Counted from the stretch's first letter, positions 8,250 through 17,376 are shown. The stretch: 64,000 bases of DNA from DASQHW01 sp038209365 (GCA_038209365.1 JBBQXS010000002.1:111157-175156); one strand, 5' to 3'. Notes: generated by a model not told the origin, from the letters alone. Numbers and translations: made by a program.

Positions 8250-8963
8250 GTGGCTTCACTCAACGATCTCCTGCTGGTCTTTCCCGACCCGCCGCCGCCA
8301 CTTCTGGCGCAGACCCTCGACCTCTCGGCCGTCCGGTGGAAGGCCGTGTCGAACGCGGCCGTTGCGATGCAGTCCGAACCGGCCGACGGCTGGACGGGCG
8401 CGGTCGTCTGCGCCGACGTCGATCCCGAAGGCGCCTTCACACTGTGCCGCACGTTGCGCAAGGGCGACTCGCGCGTCGAGTCGATCCTGTTGTTGATCTC
8501 CGGCGCGCAGCTCCACGAGCTCGAGCATCGCGAGGATCTCTTCGACGACTTCTGCCTCTCGCCGTTCCATCCCAAAGAGCTCGAGGCACGCGTGCGTCAC
8601 TTGATGTTCCGCGCGGGGCGGGCCGGTTCGCCCGAGGTCGCGTCCTACGGCGACCTGGTGCTGAACTTCGAGACGTATCAGGCCGCGATCTCGGGCAAGC
8701 CGCTCGACCTCACGTACATGGAGTACGAGCTGCTGAAGTTCTTCGTCACCCATCCCGGCAAGGTGTTCACGCGCGAGCAGTTGCTCTCCCGGGTGTGGGG
8801 CTACGAGTACTACGGCGGCGCCCGCACCGTTGACGTGCACGTGCGGCGCCTACGCGCCAAGCTCGGCGAAGAGCACGCGAACCTGATCCAGACCGTTCGC
8901 TCGGTCGGCTACCGGTTCGGCTCTTCTCGCTGGCCCGTGGGCGGCTCTGCCGAACTTGCGTGA
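8250..8963 (+). CDS. glnR: GlnR-like OmpR/PhoB-type response regulator
   Basis: A 237-residue protein with an N-terminal receiver-like domain (1-115) and a C-terminal winged helix (about 135-230: LTYMEYELLKFFVTHPGKVFTREQLL, then RTVDVHVRRLRAKLG and TVRSVGYRF). No sensor kinase is adjacent. The receiver is atypical: the usual lysine of the K-P-F turn is replaced (LSPFHP), as expected for phosphorylation-independent GlnR regulators. I chose the GTG at 8250, six bases after GAGAGG. Position beside three GS genes and a GlnR-box-like array supports GlnR, the global nitrogen regulator; the symbol rests on this context and architecture. Confidence 0.75.
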   Translation: MASLNDLLLVFPDPPPPLLAQTLDLSAVRWKAVSNAAVAMQSEPADGWTGAVVCADVDPEGAFTLCRTLRKGDSRVESILLLISGAQLHELEHREDLFDDFCLSPFHPKELEARVRHLMFRAGRAGSPEVASYGDLVLNFETYQAAISGKPLDLTYMEYELLKFFVTHPGKVFTREQLLSRVWGYEYYGGARTVDVHVRRLRAKLGEEHANLIQTVRSVGYRFGSSRWPVGGSAELA

Positions 8964-8988
8964 CCGACGGCCCTCTATGGGCCGTGTC

Positions 8989-9156
8989 TCACGCAGGTTG
9001 GTCTTGGGGGTTCCCGCCGGCGCGGCGGTCGGCATCTTCGGATTGGAGCCAGCCCTGGAGCGCGGACCAGATCGCCCCGACGAGCATCAGCCCGATCGGA
9101 CCGATGACGAACAGCGCGATGAGGATCGCGACGGCGCCGATCACGTGCGAAACCAT
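8989..9156 (-). CDS. Small single-pass membrane protein
   Basis: A 55-residue protein with a long hydrophobic stretch (residues 3-35, VIGAVAILIALFVIGPIG) and a polar, acidic tail ending GNPQDQPA. Start is the ATG at 9156; a TTG at 9183 would lengthen it. No clear ribosome site is visible. It lies between the glnR-like gene (convergent) and ridA (same strand, 27 bases downstream of the ridA stop). Function unknown. Confidence 0.5.
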   Translation of the reverse strand: MVSHVIGAVAILIALFVIGPIGLMLVGAIWSALQGWLQSEDADRRAGGNPQDQPA

Positions 9157-9183
9157 AGGGCACGGGAGGAGGTCAGCCCGCAA

Positions 9184-9564
9184 TCACGGGGCATAGGCCC
9201 AGACCTCGATCTCGACCTCGGCGCCGCCCGGCAGCGCGGAAACCTGCACGGTTGACCGGGCGGGACGATGGTCTCCGAAGGCCTCGGCGTACACCGCGTT
9301 GACGGTCGCGAATTGTGCGATGTCCGTGACGAACACCGTTGTCTTGGCGACGTCTGCGAGCGAGATGCCACAGTCGCCGAGCACTGCCGCAATGTTCGCG
9401 AGCACCTGGCGAGCCTGGGCTTCGACGCCGTCGACGATCTTGCCCGTCGCCGGGTCGAGACCGACCTGACCGGCGCAGACGATCCAGTCTCCAGCCCGCA
9501 CCGCAGGCGAGTACGGCCCCGCGACCGCCGGCGCGTTCGGAGTAGGTAGGGGCTGCACACTCAC
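9184..9564 (-). CDS. ridA: RidA/YjgF family reactive-intermediate deaminase
   Basis: A 126-residue RidA-like protein: PYSPAVRAGDWIVCAGQVGLDPATG near the N-terminus, QVLANIAAVLGDCG in the middle and STVQVSALPGGAEVEIEVWA at the end. The conserved arginine of the active site corresponds to R in PARSTVQV. The family hydrolyses reactive enamine/imine intermediates and often sits beside amino-acid or purine catabolic genes. The GTG start at 9564 overlaps the TGA of the molybdenum hydroxylase gene (GTGA) and has GAGGGAG eight bases upstream, so translation is coupled to that gene. Confidence 0.9.
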   Translation of the reverse strand: MSVQPLPTPNAPAVAGPYSPAVRAGDWIVCAGQVGLDPATGKIVDGVEAQARQVLANIAAVLGDCGISLADVAKTTVFVTDIAQFATVNAVYAEAFGDHRPARSTVQVSALPGGAEVEIEVWAYAP

Positions 9565-11192
9565 GACACACGCTCCCTCATTGCCCCATCCCGGCTTCCG
9601 TCCGCATGGCGAACGGGAAACGTATCCGGGCAGCCGAGCGCGTTCCATGTGGCGGCGGCGACTGCTGCGAGCACGGCATCGCTCGAGCGGGCGCGAGGCG
9701 GCCCGTCCGCGTCGACGATCGTGACGTCGATGGCCGGTGTGTCCGCGGCACGCAGCACACCGAAGGAGCGGATTGTGAGGTCGTAGATCTCGCCGGTCTC
9801 GGAATCGACGGTCAGCGCTTCTGACAGGACCCAGCCAAGGGCCATGTGTGCGGCGCCGATCGCGTACGAGCGCAATACCCCTTCGTCGAGTGGGTCGCCC
9901 GCCGACACCTCGACGCCGACGTGGGTCACCTTCCCTCCCTCGACGGAGACATCTGCCCTTGCGTGCGCGCCGCTCGGCGTGACGACGTCGACGTCACGCC
10001 GGAGCGCGCCGGCGACGAGCACCGCCTGCTCGGCGAGGCCTGCCGCGCGCAAGTCGGCGCTCACGTATGGCCCGCGCACGTTCACCTCGGTCCAGCGCGC
10101 CCGCACCTCGATGCCAGGTGGTGAGGGCCAGGTGCGCGGCGATCCCGCGCCTGCGGCGACGACACCTTCGATCGAGACGAGGTTGTCGCGGGCGACGGCA
10201 ACGGCGGCGATGGGCGCTCGCTTCGGTCCCAGTCGCACGACGTCTTCACGCGAATACGCCACCCGGACCGTGCGTCCCAACCGGTCGGCGAGCTCGCGGG
10301 CGACGACCGGCGCGAGTGAATGAAGCTTGCCGCCGAACGCGCCACCGTTGGAGAGAGGCGACGCGGGAGTACCGCCGGGCACGCACCATGACGCGTCGGG
10401 CTCGAGGTACGCGGGCTCGACCCACGACGTCGCGAGCTGTACACCACCCCGCGGAAGCGCAGGTATGCGGCCGAGCAATGGTGGCCGGCTGTGCAATGTC
10501 GTGCGCCGGCCCTGCACTTTGCCGGCAACGCGACGCGCCTCCAACAACGACTCGCCGAGGACCCATCGCATGCCTCCGGCCTCGAGAAAGGCGGCCGAGG
10601 ATCCGGGCGGCAGCGGCACGGCGACGAGCGCGTCACGGGGCGCCGTGTCGTCGGCGAATGGCGCGCCACCCAGTGGCACGTCTCTCCCGACGCGCTGCGG
10701 CACGCCACCTTCGAGCGTGGCGCGCTGTGACGCGAGCTCGAGGTCGCGCACGGGGTCCCCGCCGCGTCCCGCGATCGCGTCGCGCACCGTCAGCCATCCG
10801 GTACAGCGGCAGAGGTGGGCCGCGAGCCTGCGGTCGACGTTACGCGTACGCGCGCCGGCGAAGCGCATGACGATTCCCGGCGTGCAGAATCCGCACTGCG
10901 ATCCACCGCACGCGACGAAAGCCGCCGCGACACGATCGCGCGCCCCCGGTTCGAGACCTTCGACGGTGGTGACGGTGCGGCCGGCGACACGCGCGAGCGG
11001 TGTCACGCAAGCGACGCGGGGCTCGCCGTCGACGAGCACCGTGCAACATCCGCACTGGCCCTGGGGCGCGCACCCGTCCTTCACCGAGACCAGTCCGAGC
11101 CGTTCCCGCAGGGCGTCGAGCAACGTCTCATCGGGCAGCGCATCGATCTCCACCGTCGCCCCGTTGCAGGAGAAGGCGACGAGGTCGGCCAC
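9561..11192 (-). CDS. Fused, shortened xanthine dehydrogenase/aldehyde oxidase-type protein
   Basis: One 543-residue chain combines the [2Fe-2S] subunit (residues 1-150; plant-ferredoxin-type cysteines C41, C47, C49/C50 and C62, then CGGSQCGFCTPG and LCRC for the second cluster) with a molybdopterin-binding part of only about 390 residues, half the usual 750. The Moco-binding NGGAFGGK motif is present, followed by AYSREDVVRLGPKR. A C-terminal segment DAVLAAVAAATWNALG matches the end of the family, but the Gly-Glu that supplies the catalytic glutamate there is not seen (RSSDA instead). No FAD-binding medium subunit is adjacent. It may be a divergent hydroxylase or a non-catalytic derivative. 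Starts with GTG. Confidence 0.75.
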   Translation of the reverse strand: MADLVAFSCNGATVEIDALPDETLLDALRERLGLVSVKDGCAPQGQCGCCTVLVDGEPRVACVTPLARVAGRTVTTVEGLEPGARDRVAAAFVACGGSQCGFCTPGIVMRFAGARTRNVDRRLAAHLCRCTGWLTVRDAIAGRGGDPVRDLELASQRATLEGGVPQRVGRDVPLGGAPFADDTAPRDALVAVPLPPGSSAAFLEAGGMRWVLGESLLEARRVAGKVQGRRTTLHSRPPLLGRIPALPRGGVQLATSWVEPAYLEPDASWCVPGGTPASPLSNGGAFGGKLHSLAPVVARELADRLGRTVRVAYSREDVVRLGPKRAPIAAVAVARDNLVSIEGVVAAGAGSPRTWPSPPGIEVRARWTEVNVRGPYVSADLRAAGLAEQAVLVAGALRRDVDVVTPSGAHARADVSVEGGKVTHVGVEVSAGDPLDEGVLRSYAIGAAHMALGWVLSEALTVDSETGEIYDLTIRSFGVLRAADTPAIDVTIVDADGPPRARSSDAVLAAVAAATWNALGCPDTFPVRHADGSRDGAMRERVS

Positions 11193-11569
11193 GGGGTCAG
11201 GCTATGTACAGGACGCGAGAGCCACGACGGGGCAGGACGTGCACACCGCGCTCACCCCGTCGCCCCCGGCGCGAGAGTCTCGCGCCGTCTGTGAATTGTA
11301 GGTAGATGGTCCTGTACGCGCCCTGGCCACCACTCGCGCGTGTGCAGCTACAGGCGACGGCGGGCGGTGGGCAGTTCATGCGTGTTTCATCGGACAGATC
11401 GTCTATACCACGCGCACATTATTCGCGTTATGCGTTCGTCGCTTCACATCCCGGTTTCGCGGGTATCGCCTACCTACAGTGATGATCGTACGTGGGGGCA
11501 ATCGCGATCTCATCGGTGCGCCTTCCACCGCTGCGGGCAGTACGAGAGTGGAGCGGAGAGGGGCGCACG
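11193..11569. other. Intergenic region between divergent genes
   Basis: 377 bases between the molybdenum hydroxylase start and the sugar transferase start. It presumably holds both promoters, but I see no confident -35/-10 pair. The only clear structure is the palindrome at 11268-11286. Confidence 0.5.
11268..11286. repeat. Perfect palindrome, 9-bp arms
   Basis: GGCGCGAGA-G-TCTCGCGCC: arms of nine bases around one central base. A one-base centre is poor for a hairpin and there is no T-run, so it looks more like a protein-binding site than a terminator. It lies 76 bases upstream of the hydroxylase gene start. Confidence 0.5.
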
Positions 11570-12415
11570 GTGGCGAGGAGTTTGTCGCCGGAGATCTATC
11601 GCGACATTGAGGCAACACTCGCAGAAGCGTCGAACAGCGTCGTCTGCACGTTGCCGGGGGAAGTCACGATCGACTTGGTGACGCGCGAGATCAGTATCGA
11701 CCTGCACTCGGTCGAGGACCTGCGAACTTCGAGAGCCGCACGTTTCGAAAGCGACCTCGAGGTCACACACCACACACGGATCGCGTTCGGCAAGTCGGGG
11801 AGCGACCGCGGCAAGCGCGCCTTCGACATGTTCGTCGTCGCGTTGACCGCACCGGTGTGGCTTCCGCTGCTCGGCTTGCTCGCGTTCGCGGTGAAGTGCA
11901 CCTCGCGGGGTCCTGCGTTCTACGCGCAGGAGCGGCTGGGCCGTCGCGGCATTCCCTTCCGGTGCGTGAAGCTGCGCACGATGGTCGTCGACGCCGACGG
12001 TGGTCTCGAGACGCTCTTGTCTTCCGATCCTGCGCTCCGCAACGAGTTCGACGACATGTTCAAGCTCCGGCGTGACCCGCGCGTAACGCGATTCGGCCGT
12101 CTCCTGCGGCGCTCGGGCCTCGACGAGCTCCCGCAGCTCTTCGCGATCATCGCCGGCGAGATGAGCCTCGTCGGTCCTCGACCGATCGTGGCGCGCGAGA
12201 CGAAGTACTACGGCCAGTACCTGCCCCTGATGCAGAGCGTGCGACCGGGCCTGACGGGCCTTTGGCAGGTCTCCGGCCGGAATGACATCCCGTACCCGCT
12301 GCGCGTCGCGTGCGACGTGCAGTACGTGCTGACGCGCACGGTCTGGTCGGACGCGAAGATGATCGCCAGGACGGTGTCGCTGGCTTTCCGTCCGGCTCGG
12401 CGGGGTGCTTACTGA
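11570..12415 (+). CDS. Initiating sugar-phosphate transferase (WbaP/exopolysaccharide type)
   Basis: C-terminal catalytic domain of the bacterial sugar transferase family: KRAFDMFVVALTAPVWLPLL forms the membrane hairpin, then GRRGIPFRCVKLRTM, SGLDELPQLF and MSLVGPRPIV, the last being the family hallmark. The enzyme puts the first sugar phosphate on undecaprenyl phosphate at the inner membrane. It has only a short soluble N-terminal region of about 85 residues instead of the four helices of long relatives. I chose the GTG at 11570 (281 residues), eight bases after GGAGAGG; a start at 11492 is possible. The stop region overlaps the convergent glycosyltransferase by seven bases. Confidence 0.88.
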   Translation: MARSLSPEIYRDIEATLAEASNSVVCTLPGEVTIDLVTREISIDLHSVEDLRTSRAARFESDLEVTHHTRIAFGKSGSDRGKRAFDMFVVALTAPVWLPLLGLLAFAVKCTSRGPAFYAQERLGRRGIPFRCVKLRTMVVDADGGLETLLSSDPALRNEFDDMFKLRRDPRVTRFGRLLRRSGLDELPQLFAIIAGEMSLVGPRPIVARETKYYGQYLPLMQSVRPGLTGLWQVSGRNDIPYPLRVACDVQYVLTRTVWSDAKMIARTVSLAFRPARRGAY

Positions 12416-13623
12416 CCTGACGCGAAGAGCGCAACGAGGCGTTCGGCGCTCGCGCGATCGCTGAATTCCGACACGACACGGGCGCGGCCGCCGGCGCCGA
12501 GTCGCCTGCGCAGCGCCGGGTCCCGCGACAGCCGCTCGATCGCATCCGCAAGCGCGTCCGCGTCGCCGGCGTCCACAAGGAGCCCGGTCTCTCCGTCGAT
12601 CACGAGCTCGGGAATGCCCGACAGTCGCGACGCGACGACCGGGACCTCGCACGCAAGGGCTTCCATGAGCGCCACGGGAATGCCCTCCATCTGGCCGCTT
12701 GCCACGACGACGCTCGACAGCACGACCACGTCAGCCGTCTTGACGATGCGCAGGACATCGCCGCTCCGCACGGCTCCGACGAGGGACACGCGGTCGGCGA
12801 GATCCAATCGACGCATCTGCTCCTCGATGGCGGCGCGCTCGGCGCCTTCACCGGCGAGCACACACTCGAACGGCACGTGACGGTCACGCAGGCGGGCGAG
12901 TGCGTCGATCAGCACATGATGACCCTTGTGCGGCTGCAGGCTCGCGACGCACGCGATGCGGAAACCTTCAGGTCGCGTCGAGCAGTCGATCTCGCGGGCG
13001 AAACGCTCCGTGTCGACGCCGCACCGAACGACAACGAGCTTTCGTCGCGCTCGTTCCCCGTAGTGGCTCACGAGATACTCGCGGTTGAAGGACGAGATGA
13101 CTGCGACAAACGTCGCATCCGAGAGCTTCTCCTCGAGCATGGTCCGGTTCACGAAGATGTCGTGCGCATGAGCCGTGAAGCTGAACGGAATGCCGACCAG
13201 CCGGCCGATGACATACGCCGCGAGCGCGGGATGAGTCGCCCAATGCGCATGGACGTGCTCGACACGTTGTTTCTCGGCTTCGCGCGCGAACCGCGCCGCT
13301 TTGGGGACGACGATCCACGCGCGCACGAGAAATCGAGGTGATCGCCGATTCCCGCGCGTTGCGTCCCACCATGCGGAGAAGTACGCCTTCGGCCGGTGTC
13401 GCATCCAGTACCACTGCGCGCGCACGGTGTCGAGTCGCCAGAGCGGCGCGGTGCGGAGCCGGCGCAGGAATGGCTCCGCCTCGGGGTGCACGACGACGTC
13501 GCGTTCACGGATGAGTGCGAACAGCTCGATCGAGATACCCAGGTCCTCGACTGCGCCCATCTCCCGCGCGATGAAGGTCTCCGTGGTGCTCGGAAACCGG
13601 GAGACTACGTATGCGACGCGCAT
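12409..13623 (-). CDS. Glycosyltransferase family 4
   Basis: A 404-residue GT-B fold retaining glycosyltransferase. N-terminal half: VAYVVSRFPSTTETFIAREM and EHVHAHWATHPALAAYV; C-terminal half: IACVASLQPHKGHHVLIDAL, then the nucleotide-sugar motif in MEGIPVALMEALACEVPVVAS with a conserved E-x7-E arrangement. It probably adds a sugar to the lipid-linked repeat unit on the cytoplasmic face. It is oriented against the sugar transferase (convergent, seven-base overlap) and followed 27 bases downstream in genome order by the stop of the beta-helix gene on the same strand. Confidence 0.9.
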   Translation of the reverse strand: MRVAYVVSRFPSTTETFIAREMGAVEDLGISIELFALIRERDVVVHPEAEPFLRRLRTAPLWRLDTVRAQWYWMRHRPKAYFSAWWDATRGNRRSPRFLVRAWIVVPKAARFAREAEKQRVEHVHAHWATHPALAAYVIGRLVGIPFSFTAHAHDIFVNRTMLEEKLSDATFVAVISSFNREYLVSHYGERARRKLVVVRCGVDTERFAREIDCSTRPEGFRIACVASLQPHKGHHVLIDALARLRDRHVPFECVLAGEGAERAAIEEQMRRLDLADRVSLVGAVRSGDVLRIVKTADVVVLSSVVVASGQMEGIPVALMEALACEVPVVASRLSGIPELVIDGETGLLVDAGDADALADAIERLSRDPALRRRLGAGGRARVVSEFSDRASAERLVALFASGQ

Positions 13624-13650
13624 GTCGAGCGGCGAACGATAGCGCGCCGG

Positions 13651-15324
13651 TCAGCCCAACTCGTCTGCGCCGATGTCGTATCCCGAGCCGTGGCTTCGAG
13701 GTCCACCGAAAAAGTCTTTCGTTGCCGGCGTGGCGACGCCTTTGTCGACCGCGTACGAAGCGTTCGGCCGAAGTTTGTAGGCGTTCGGGTCGAAGCTGAA
13801 GGTCCCCTCGCCGGGAAGGTGTGGGTCACCCGAATCGCCCGGTAGGACAAACAGGTTCGCCGCCACATCGACACCGTTGACGCCCGTCACACCTCTCGTG
13901 ATGCTGCCCCGACGCGGCACGACGAGGTTGTTCCGCAACACCGTGCCGGTCGTGGAGCTCGACGGATCGAAGGAGATTCCGTAGTCCCATGAATTGACGA
14001 TCGTGTTGTTCTCGATCAAGTTGTCGATCAGACCGGATCCGCTGATCGCGTTCCAGAAGTGGATACCCGCGCGCAGGTTGATCATCATGTTGTTACGGAT
14101 GATGTTGCCTGAGGTCCGCGCCGGTGCGAACTCATCGGCGAAGACGATGCCTCTTGCCAGGAGCCGGTACGACTGATTCTGTCCGATCGGCAGATAGTTG
14201 GTCTCCGACTCATACAGAAGGTTGCGCTCTACGACGTCATGTTGTTTGCGGTCCAGGTAGATCTCGACACCGAAGTTGTCATAGACGGTGTTGCTTCGCA
14301 CGACGTCGTAGTCCATGAGGGTCATACCCTCACCGTCGTTGTCGTGGATACGGTTGCTCTCATAGAGGTTGTGCCCGGCAGCACCCGGACCTTCCTCGTA
14401 GACGTTGACGGCCGACTCCCAACCTCCCGTCACGGCGCACGGGTCGGACGCGACATGACAATCGTTTCCCGCGACCGTGTAGCTGATGTCGTTGCCGACA
14501 TACTCGTTGTCGGTCGCCGCGGCTGACCAGTTCGTGGTGAGCAAGCCGGCATTTCGAGCATGGGTGATCGTGGTGTTGAGCACTCGGTTGTGCGAGCCGC
14601 CGTTCACGATTCCGCGACCCGACGAGTTGCGGATCGTAAGGTGCTGCACGGTGACGTAGTTCGTTCCGCCACCGATGCCGAACAACGCGTCCGTAGGGCG
14701 GACGGGGACGTCCGTCCCGTCGACGATCGCCGTTTCGTTCGGCGCGCCGCTGACCGTGATCCGGGAAGACTTCGTACCCGAGCGCGTGAGCTGGACCTGT
14801 TCGTGGTACGTGCCGGCTCGCACACAGACGACATCGCCCGGGCGGGCGACCGCCTCCGCGTGTGAGATCGTTTGGAACGGCGCTGACGACGAGCCACTGT
14901 TCGTGTCCGTCCCCGACGGCGACACGTAGCCGGTGCACTTCGTGGGGGACAACGGCGTGCGGTCATCGGGTCTCGACCGGGACGCCCGGTCCGGAAACGT
15001 CCCCCGCGTGGTGGTCGCGCTCTCCGCCGACGGAGGGGGTTGGGCAAGGGATGTCCGGTCGAGGCGCGCTGTGCCGGGAACTGCAAACGGACGCGAGTCC
15101 CAGTCCCAGCTCCAACCCGCGATCGTGCCTGCGGACACCGGCACGAGGAGAATGAGGAGGGCCGCGCACGCCACAATCGCGCGCCGGGTCATCCGAAGTC
15201 GGGCGCGTCTCCTCGCATGCAGCACAGCGGCGCGTCGGCCGCGGAGCACTGCGGAGCTCGACTCCAACCGGGCGCCGAGCACGCGCCGGCGTTGCCGGCG
15301 AGCGGGGCGAAACGTCTTGCGCAT
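13651..15324 (-). CDS. Secreted right-handed parallel beta-helix protein
   Basis: A 557-residue protein with a very basic N-terminus, a hydrophobic export segment near residues 46-68 (IVACAALLILLVPVSAG) and a serine/threonine/proline-rich linker. From about residue 135 it opens with TGYVSPSGTDTNSGSSSAPFQTI, the usual lead-in of pectate-lyase-like proteins, followed by PbH1 repeats rich in N and I (RNSSGRGI, NRIHDNDGEGM, NIIRNNMM, NLIENNTI). This fold is common in polysaccharide lyases and epimerases. The ATG at 15324 has AAGGA six bases upstream; an internal ATG at 15192 lacks one. Location inside the exopolysaccharide locus suggests it trims or modifies the polymer; catalytic residues are not identified. 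Confidence 0.82.
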   Translation of the reverse strand: MRKTFRPARRQRRRVLGARLESSSAVLRGRRAAVLHARRRARLRMTRRAIVACAALLILLVPVSAGTIAGWSWDWDSRPFAVPGTARLDRTSLAQPPPSAESATTTRGTFPDRASRSRPDDRTPLSPTKCTGYVSPSGTDTNSGSSSAPFQTISHAEAVARPGDVVCVRAGTYHEQVQLTRSGTKSSRITVSGAPNETAIVDGTDVPVRPTDALFGIGGGTNYVTVQHLTIRNSSGRGIVNGGSHNRVLNTTITHARNAGLLTTNWSAAATDNEYVGNDISYTVAGNDCHVASDPCAVTGGWESAVNVYEEGPGAAGHNLYESNRIHDNDGEGMTLMDYDVVRSNTVYDNFGVEIYLDRKQHDVVERNLLYESETNYLPIGQNQSYRLLARGIVFADEFAPARTSGNIIRNNMMINLRAGIHFWNAISGSGLIDNLIENNTIVNSWDYGISFDPSSSTTGTVLRNNLVVPRRGSITRGVTGVNGVDVAANLFVLPGDSGDPHLPGEGTFSFDPNAYKLRPNASYAVDKGVATPATKDFFGGPRSHGSGYDIGADELG

Positions 15325-15882
15325 CGACCGTCCTTGTCGCGATTCGCGCCTGTGAGAAGAGACTTCGTACCGGCTCGAGATCAGCGAGTAACCCTGCGCG
15401 TACCCGGGGGAGCGGGACGCGCGAAACCGATTTGCCCTGTTCGGCATGCTAAGCGAAGCGTTTTCGTGCGGCGAGCCACTCATTCACGACGATTCACTGT
15501 TTGCAGTCGCGCTCGCACCTCGCGCAGTGCTCGCCGCTCTCCTCGGGCTCTCCACCGTCCGCCGTGGAAGCCGCGATCGAAGCGGACGGCCGCAAAGTCG
15601 TAGCCAAATACTGGAAACAGCGCTCGCCGCGTGTACGAATTGCTCACGCATTCGTTTGGGTGCGGTCGTGATCGGCTAATTCTCTGAGATTGCAAGTTCG
15701 ACGGGCTGCGCAGACGCGGAGTTCTACGCGGTCGGTGTGCGCTGCCACGGTGGGGCCAAAGAGGAACCTGTGGGTGGGAGCGTGTCGCTCGACAACGGCA
15801 GCGCGGGTGTCGCGGCGACGCCGCGCCCTGACAACCGCCGCGCCTTCGCGACCGCCGAATCGCCGAACGAGCGGCATTCGTC
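15325..15882. other. Intergenic region, divergent promoters of the exopolysaccharide locus
   Basis: 558 bases between the beta-helix gene and the flippase gene, transcribed apart. Short frames here are arginine-rich and look non-coding. No RNA gene or clear promoter box is recognisable; it presumably drives the long plus-strand operon starting at 15883. Confidence 0.4.
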
Positions 15883-17376
15883 ATGACCGACGAGTCCCCG
15901 ATCGAAACATTCGAGCGGCTCGAGTCCGCGGGCAACGGCCTGCGCGCGGCCACGGTAAAGGGCACGGCGTGGAGCTACGCCTCCTTCATCACCATTCGCG
16001 TCCCCGCGCTCGTCACCACGATCGTGTTGACGCGGCTCGTCGCGCCCCGCGATTTCGGCGTGATCGCGCTCGGCCTTGTCATCTTGACGTATCTCGATGC
16101 GCTGAACGAGTTCGGCATCAGCTCGGCGGTCATCTATTCGCCCGACGACGGAGACGTCGAGCTGAGCGTGGCGTTCTGGTTGTCGATGGCCGCCGGCGTC
16201 TCTGCCGCGCTGCTGATGACGGTATTCGCCATACCGCTGGCCGCGGCGTTCGATGAACCGAGACTGCGCACCGTCCTTCCGGTGCTCTCACTCGCGTTCC
16301 TGCTCAACAGCCTCGGAAGCGTACAGATCGCGATATTGAAGAAGCGGTTGCAGTTCCGCCAGCTGCTCCCCGTCGACGTGGCGCGCGCCGCCCTCAAGGC
16401 GGTCGTCGCGATCAGCGCCGCGTTCGCGGGTTGGGGAGTATGGAGCCTCGTCGCGGGGCAGCTCGCGGGCGAGCTCGCGGGCAGCGTCGCGGTCTGGCTC
16501 AAGCTCCGGTGGCGCCCGTCGCTCGTGTGGGATCGGGCGGTAGTTCGACGCGTGCTCGGTTACGGCTCACACATCATGGGCGTGGGACTGATCGGCGCGC
16601 TGCTCGCAGACGTCGACTACCTGATCGTCGGTCGTCGCCTGGGATCCCAGCAGCTCGGCTACTACGCCGTCGGGTTTCGCCTGCCCGAGATTGCGGTCAT
16701 GGGCATCTGCTATGCGGTGAGCGCGACGATGTTCCCGGTTCTGACGCGGCTGCGCCGCGACCCGCAAGTGATGGCGCTCGGGCTCGCCAAGAGCCTGCGA
16801 GTACTCGCGCTTCTGACGATCCCGATCGGTGTGGGGATCGCGCTGACGTCGCGGGATTTCGTCGCGACCTTCTACGGTGAGCGGTGGGCACCGACGAGCC
16901 GCGTGATGCCGTTCATCGCGATGTACTCGGTCGTATTCTCGATCACGTTCGTGTGTGGCGACGTGTACAAAGCCGTCGGGCGGCCCGGCATCCTGATGGT
17001 GATGGGCGCCGCGCGTTTTCCTCTCGCCGTCGTCGCGTTGATCCTCGTCGCCGGGCACGGCATCGTGTGGGTCGCGGCAACACAGCTGGCGCTCATGTCG
17101 ACGAACATGATCGTGCAGATGATCGTGGCGCATCGCGTGATCGGTATCCCGTTCTCGCTGTTCGCGCGCTCGACGAAATCCGCGATTCTCGCGGGCGCCG
17201 CGATGGCCGTCGCGATCGTTGTGTTCCGCCATACGCTGACCGGATTCGGTCCGCCGGGCCGCTTCTTCATCAGCGTCGCGATCGGCGCGGTCACATACGT
17301 CGCGGTGGCGTTGGTGCTCGAACGGTCGCTCGTCGGTGAGGTCGCCGACGGTCTTCGGTCACGGATTGCATCATGA
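15883..17376 (+). CDS. Wzx-like polysaccharide flippase
   Basis: A 497-residue protein with about 14 hydrophobic helices and the MATE/MVF-type pattern of lipopolysaccharide biosynthesis flippases: GTAWSYASFITIRVPALVTTIVLTRL is helix 1, followed by LAPRDFGVIALGLVI-like sequence and repeated helical pairs. It should move lipid-linked repeat units to the outer leaflet. It is the first gene of a plus-strand operon whose eight genes mostly overlap by a few bases; its stop overlaps the next start (ATGA at 17373). Confidence 0.88.
   Translation: MTDESPIETFERLESAGNGLRAATVKGTAWSYASFITIRVPALVTTIVLTRLVAPRDFGVIALGLVILTYLDALNEFGISSAVIYSPDDGDVELSVAFWLSMAAGVSAALLMTVFAIPLAAAFDEPRLRTVLPVLSLAFLLNSLGSVQIAILKKRLQFRQLLPVDVARAALKAVVAISAAFAGWGVWSLVAGQLAGELAGSVAVWLKLRWRPSLVWDRAVVRRVLGYGSHIMGVGLIGALLADVDYLIVGRRLGSQQLGYYAVGFRLPEIAVMGICYAVSATMFPVLTRLRRDPQVMALGLAKSLRVLALLTIPIGVGIALTSRDFVATFYGERWAPTSRVMPFIAMYSVVFSITFVCGDVYKAVGRPGILMVMGAARFPLAVVALILVAGHGIVWVAATQLALMSTNMIVQMIVAHRVIGIPFSLFARSTKSAILAGAAMAVAIVVFRHTLTGFGPPGRFFISVAIGAVTYVAVALVLERSLVGEVADGLRSRIAS

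Noticed and set aside
6853..8259. 468-residue minus-strand frame
   Set aside because: It is the exact antisense of the GSI-alpha gene and has no family features.
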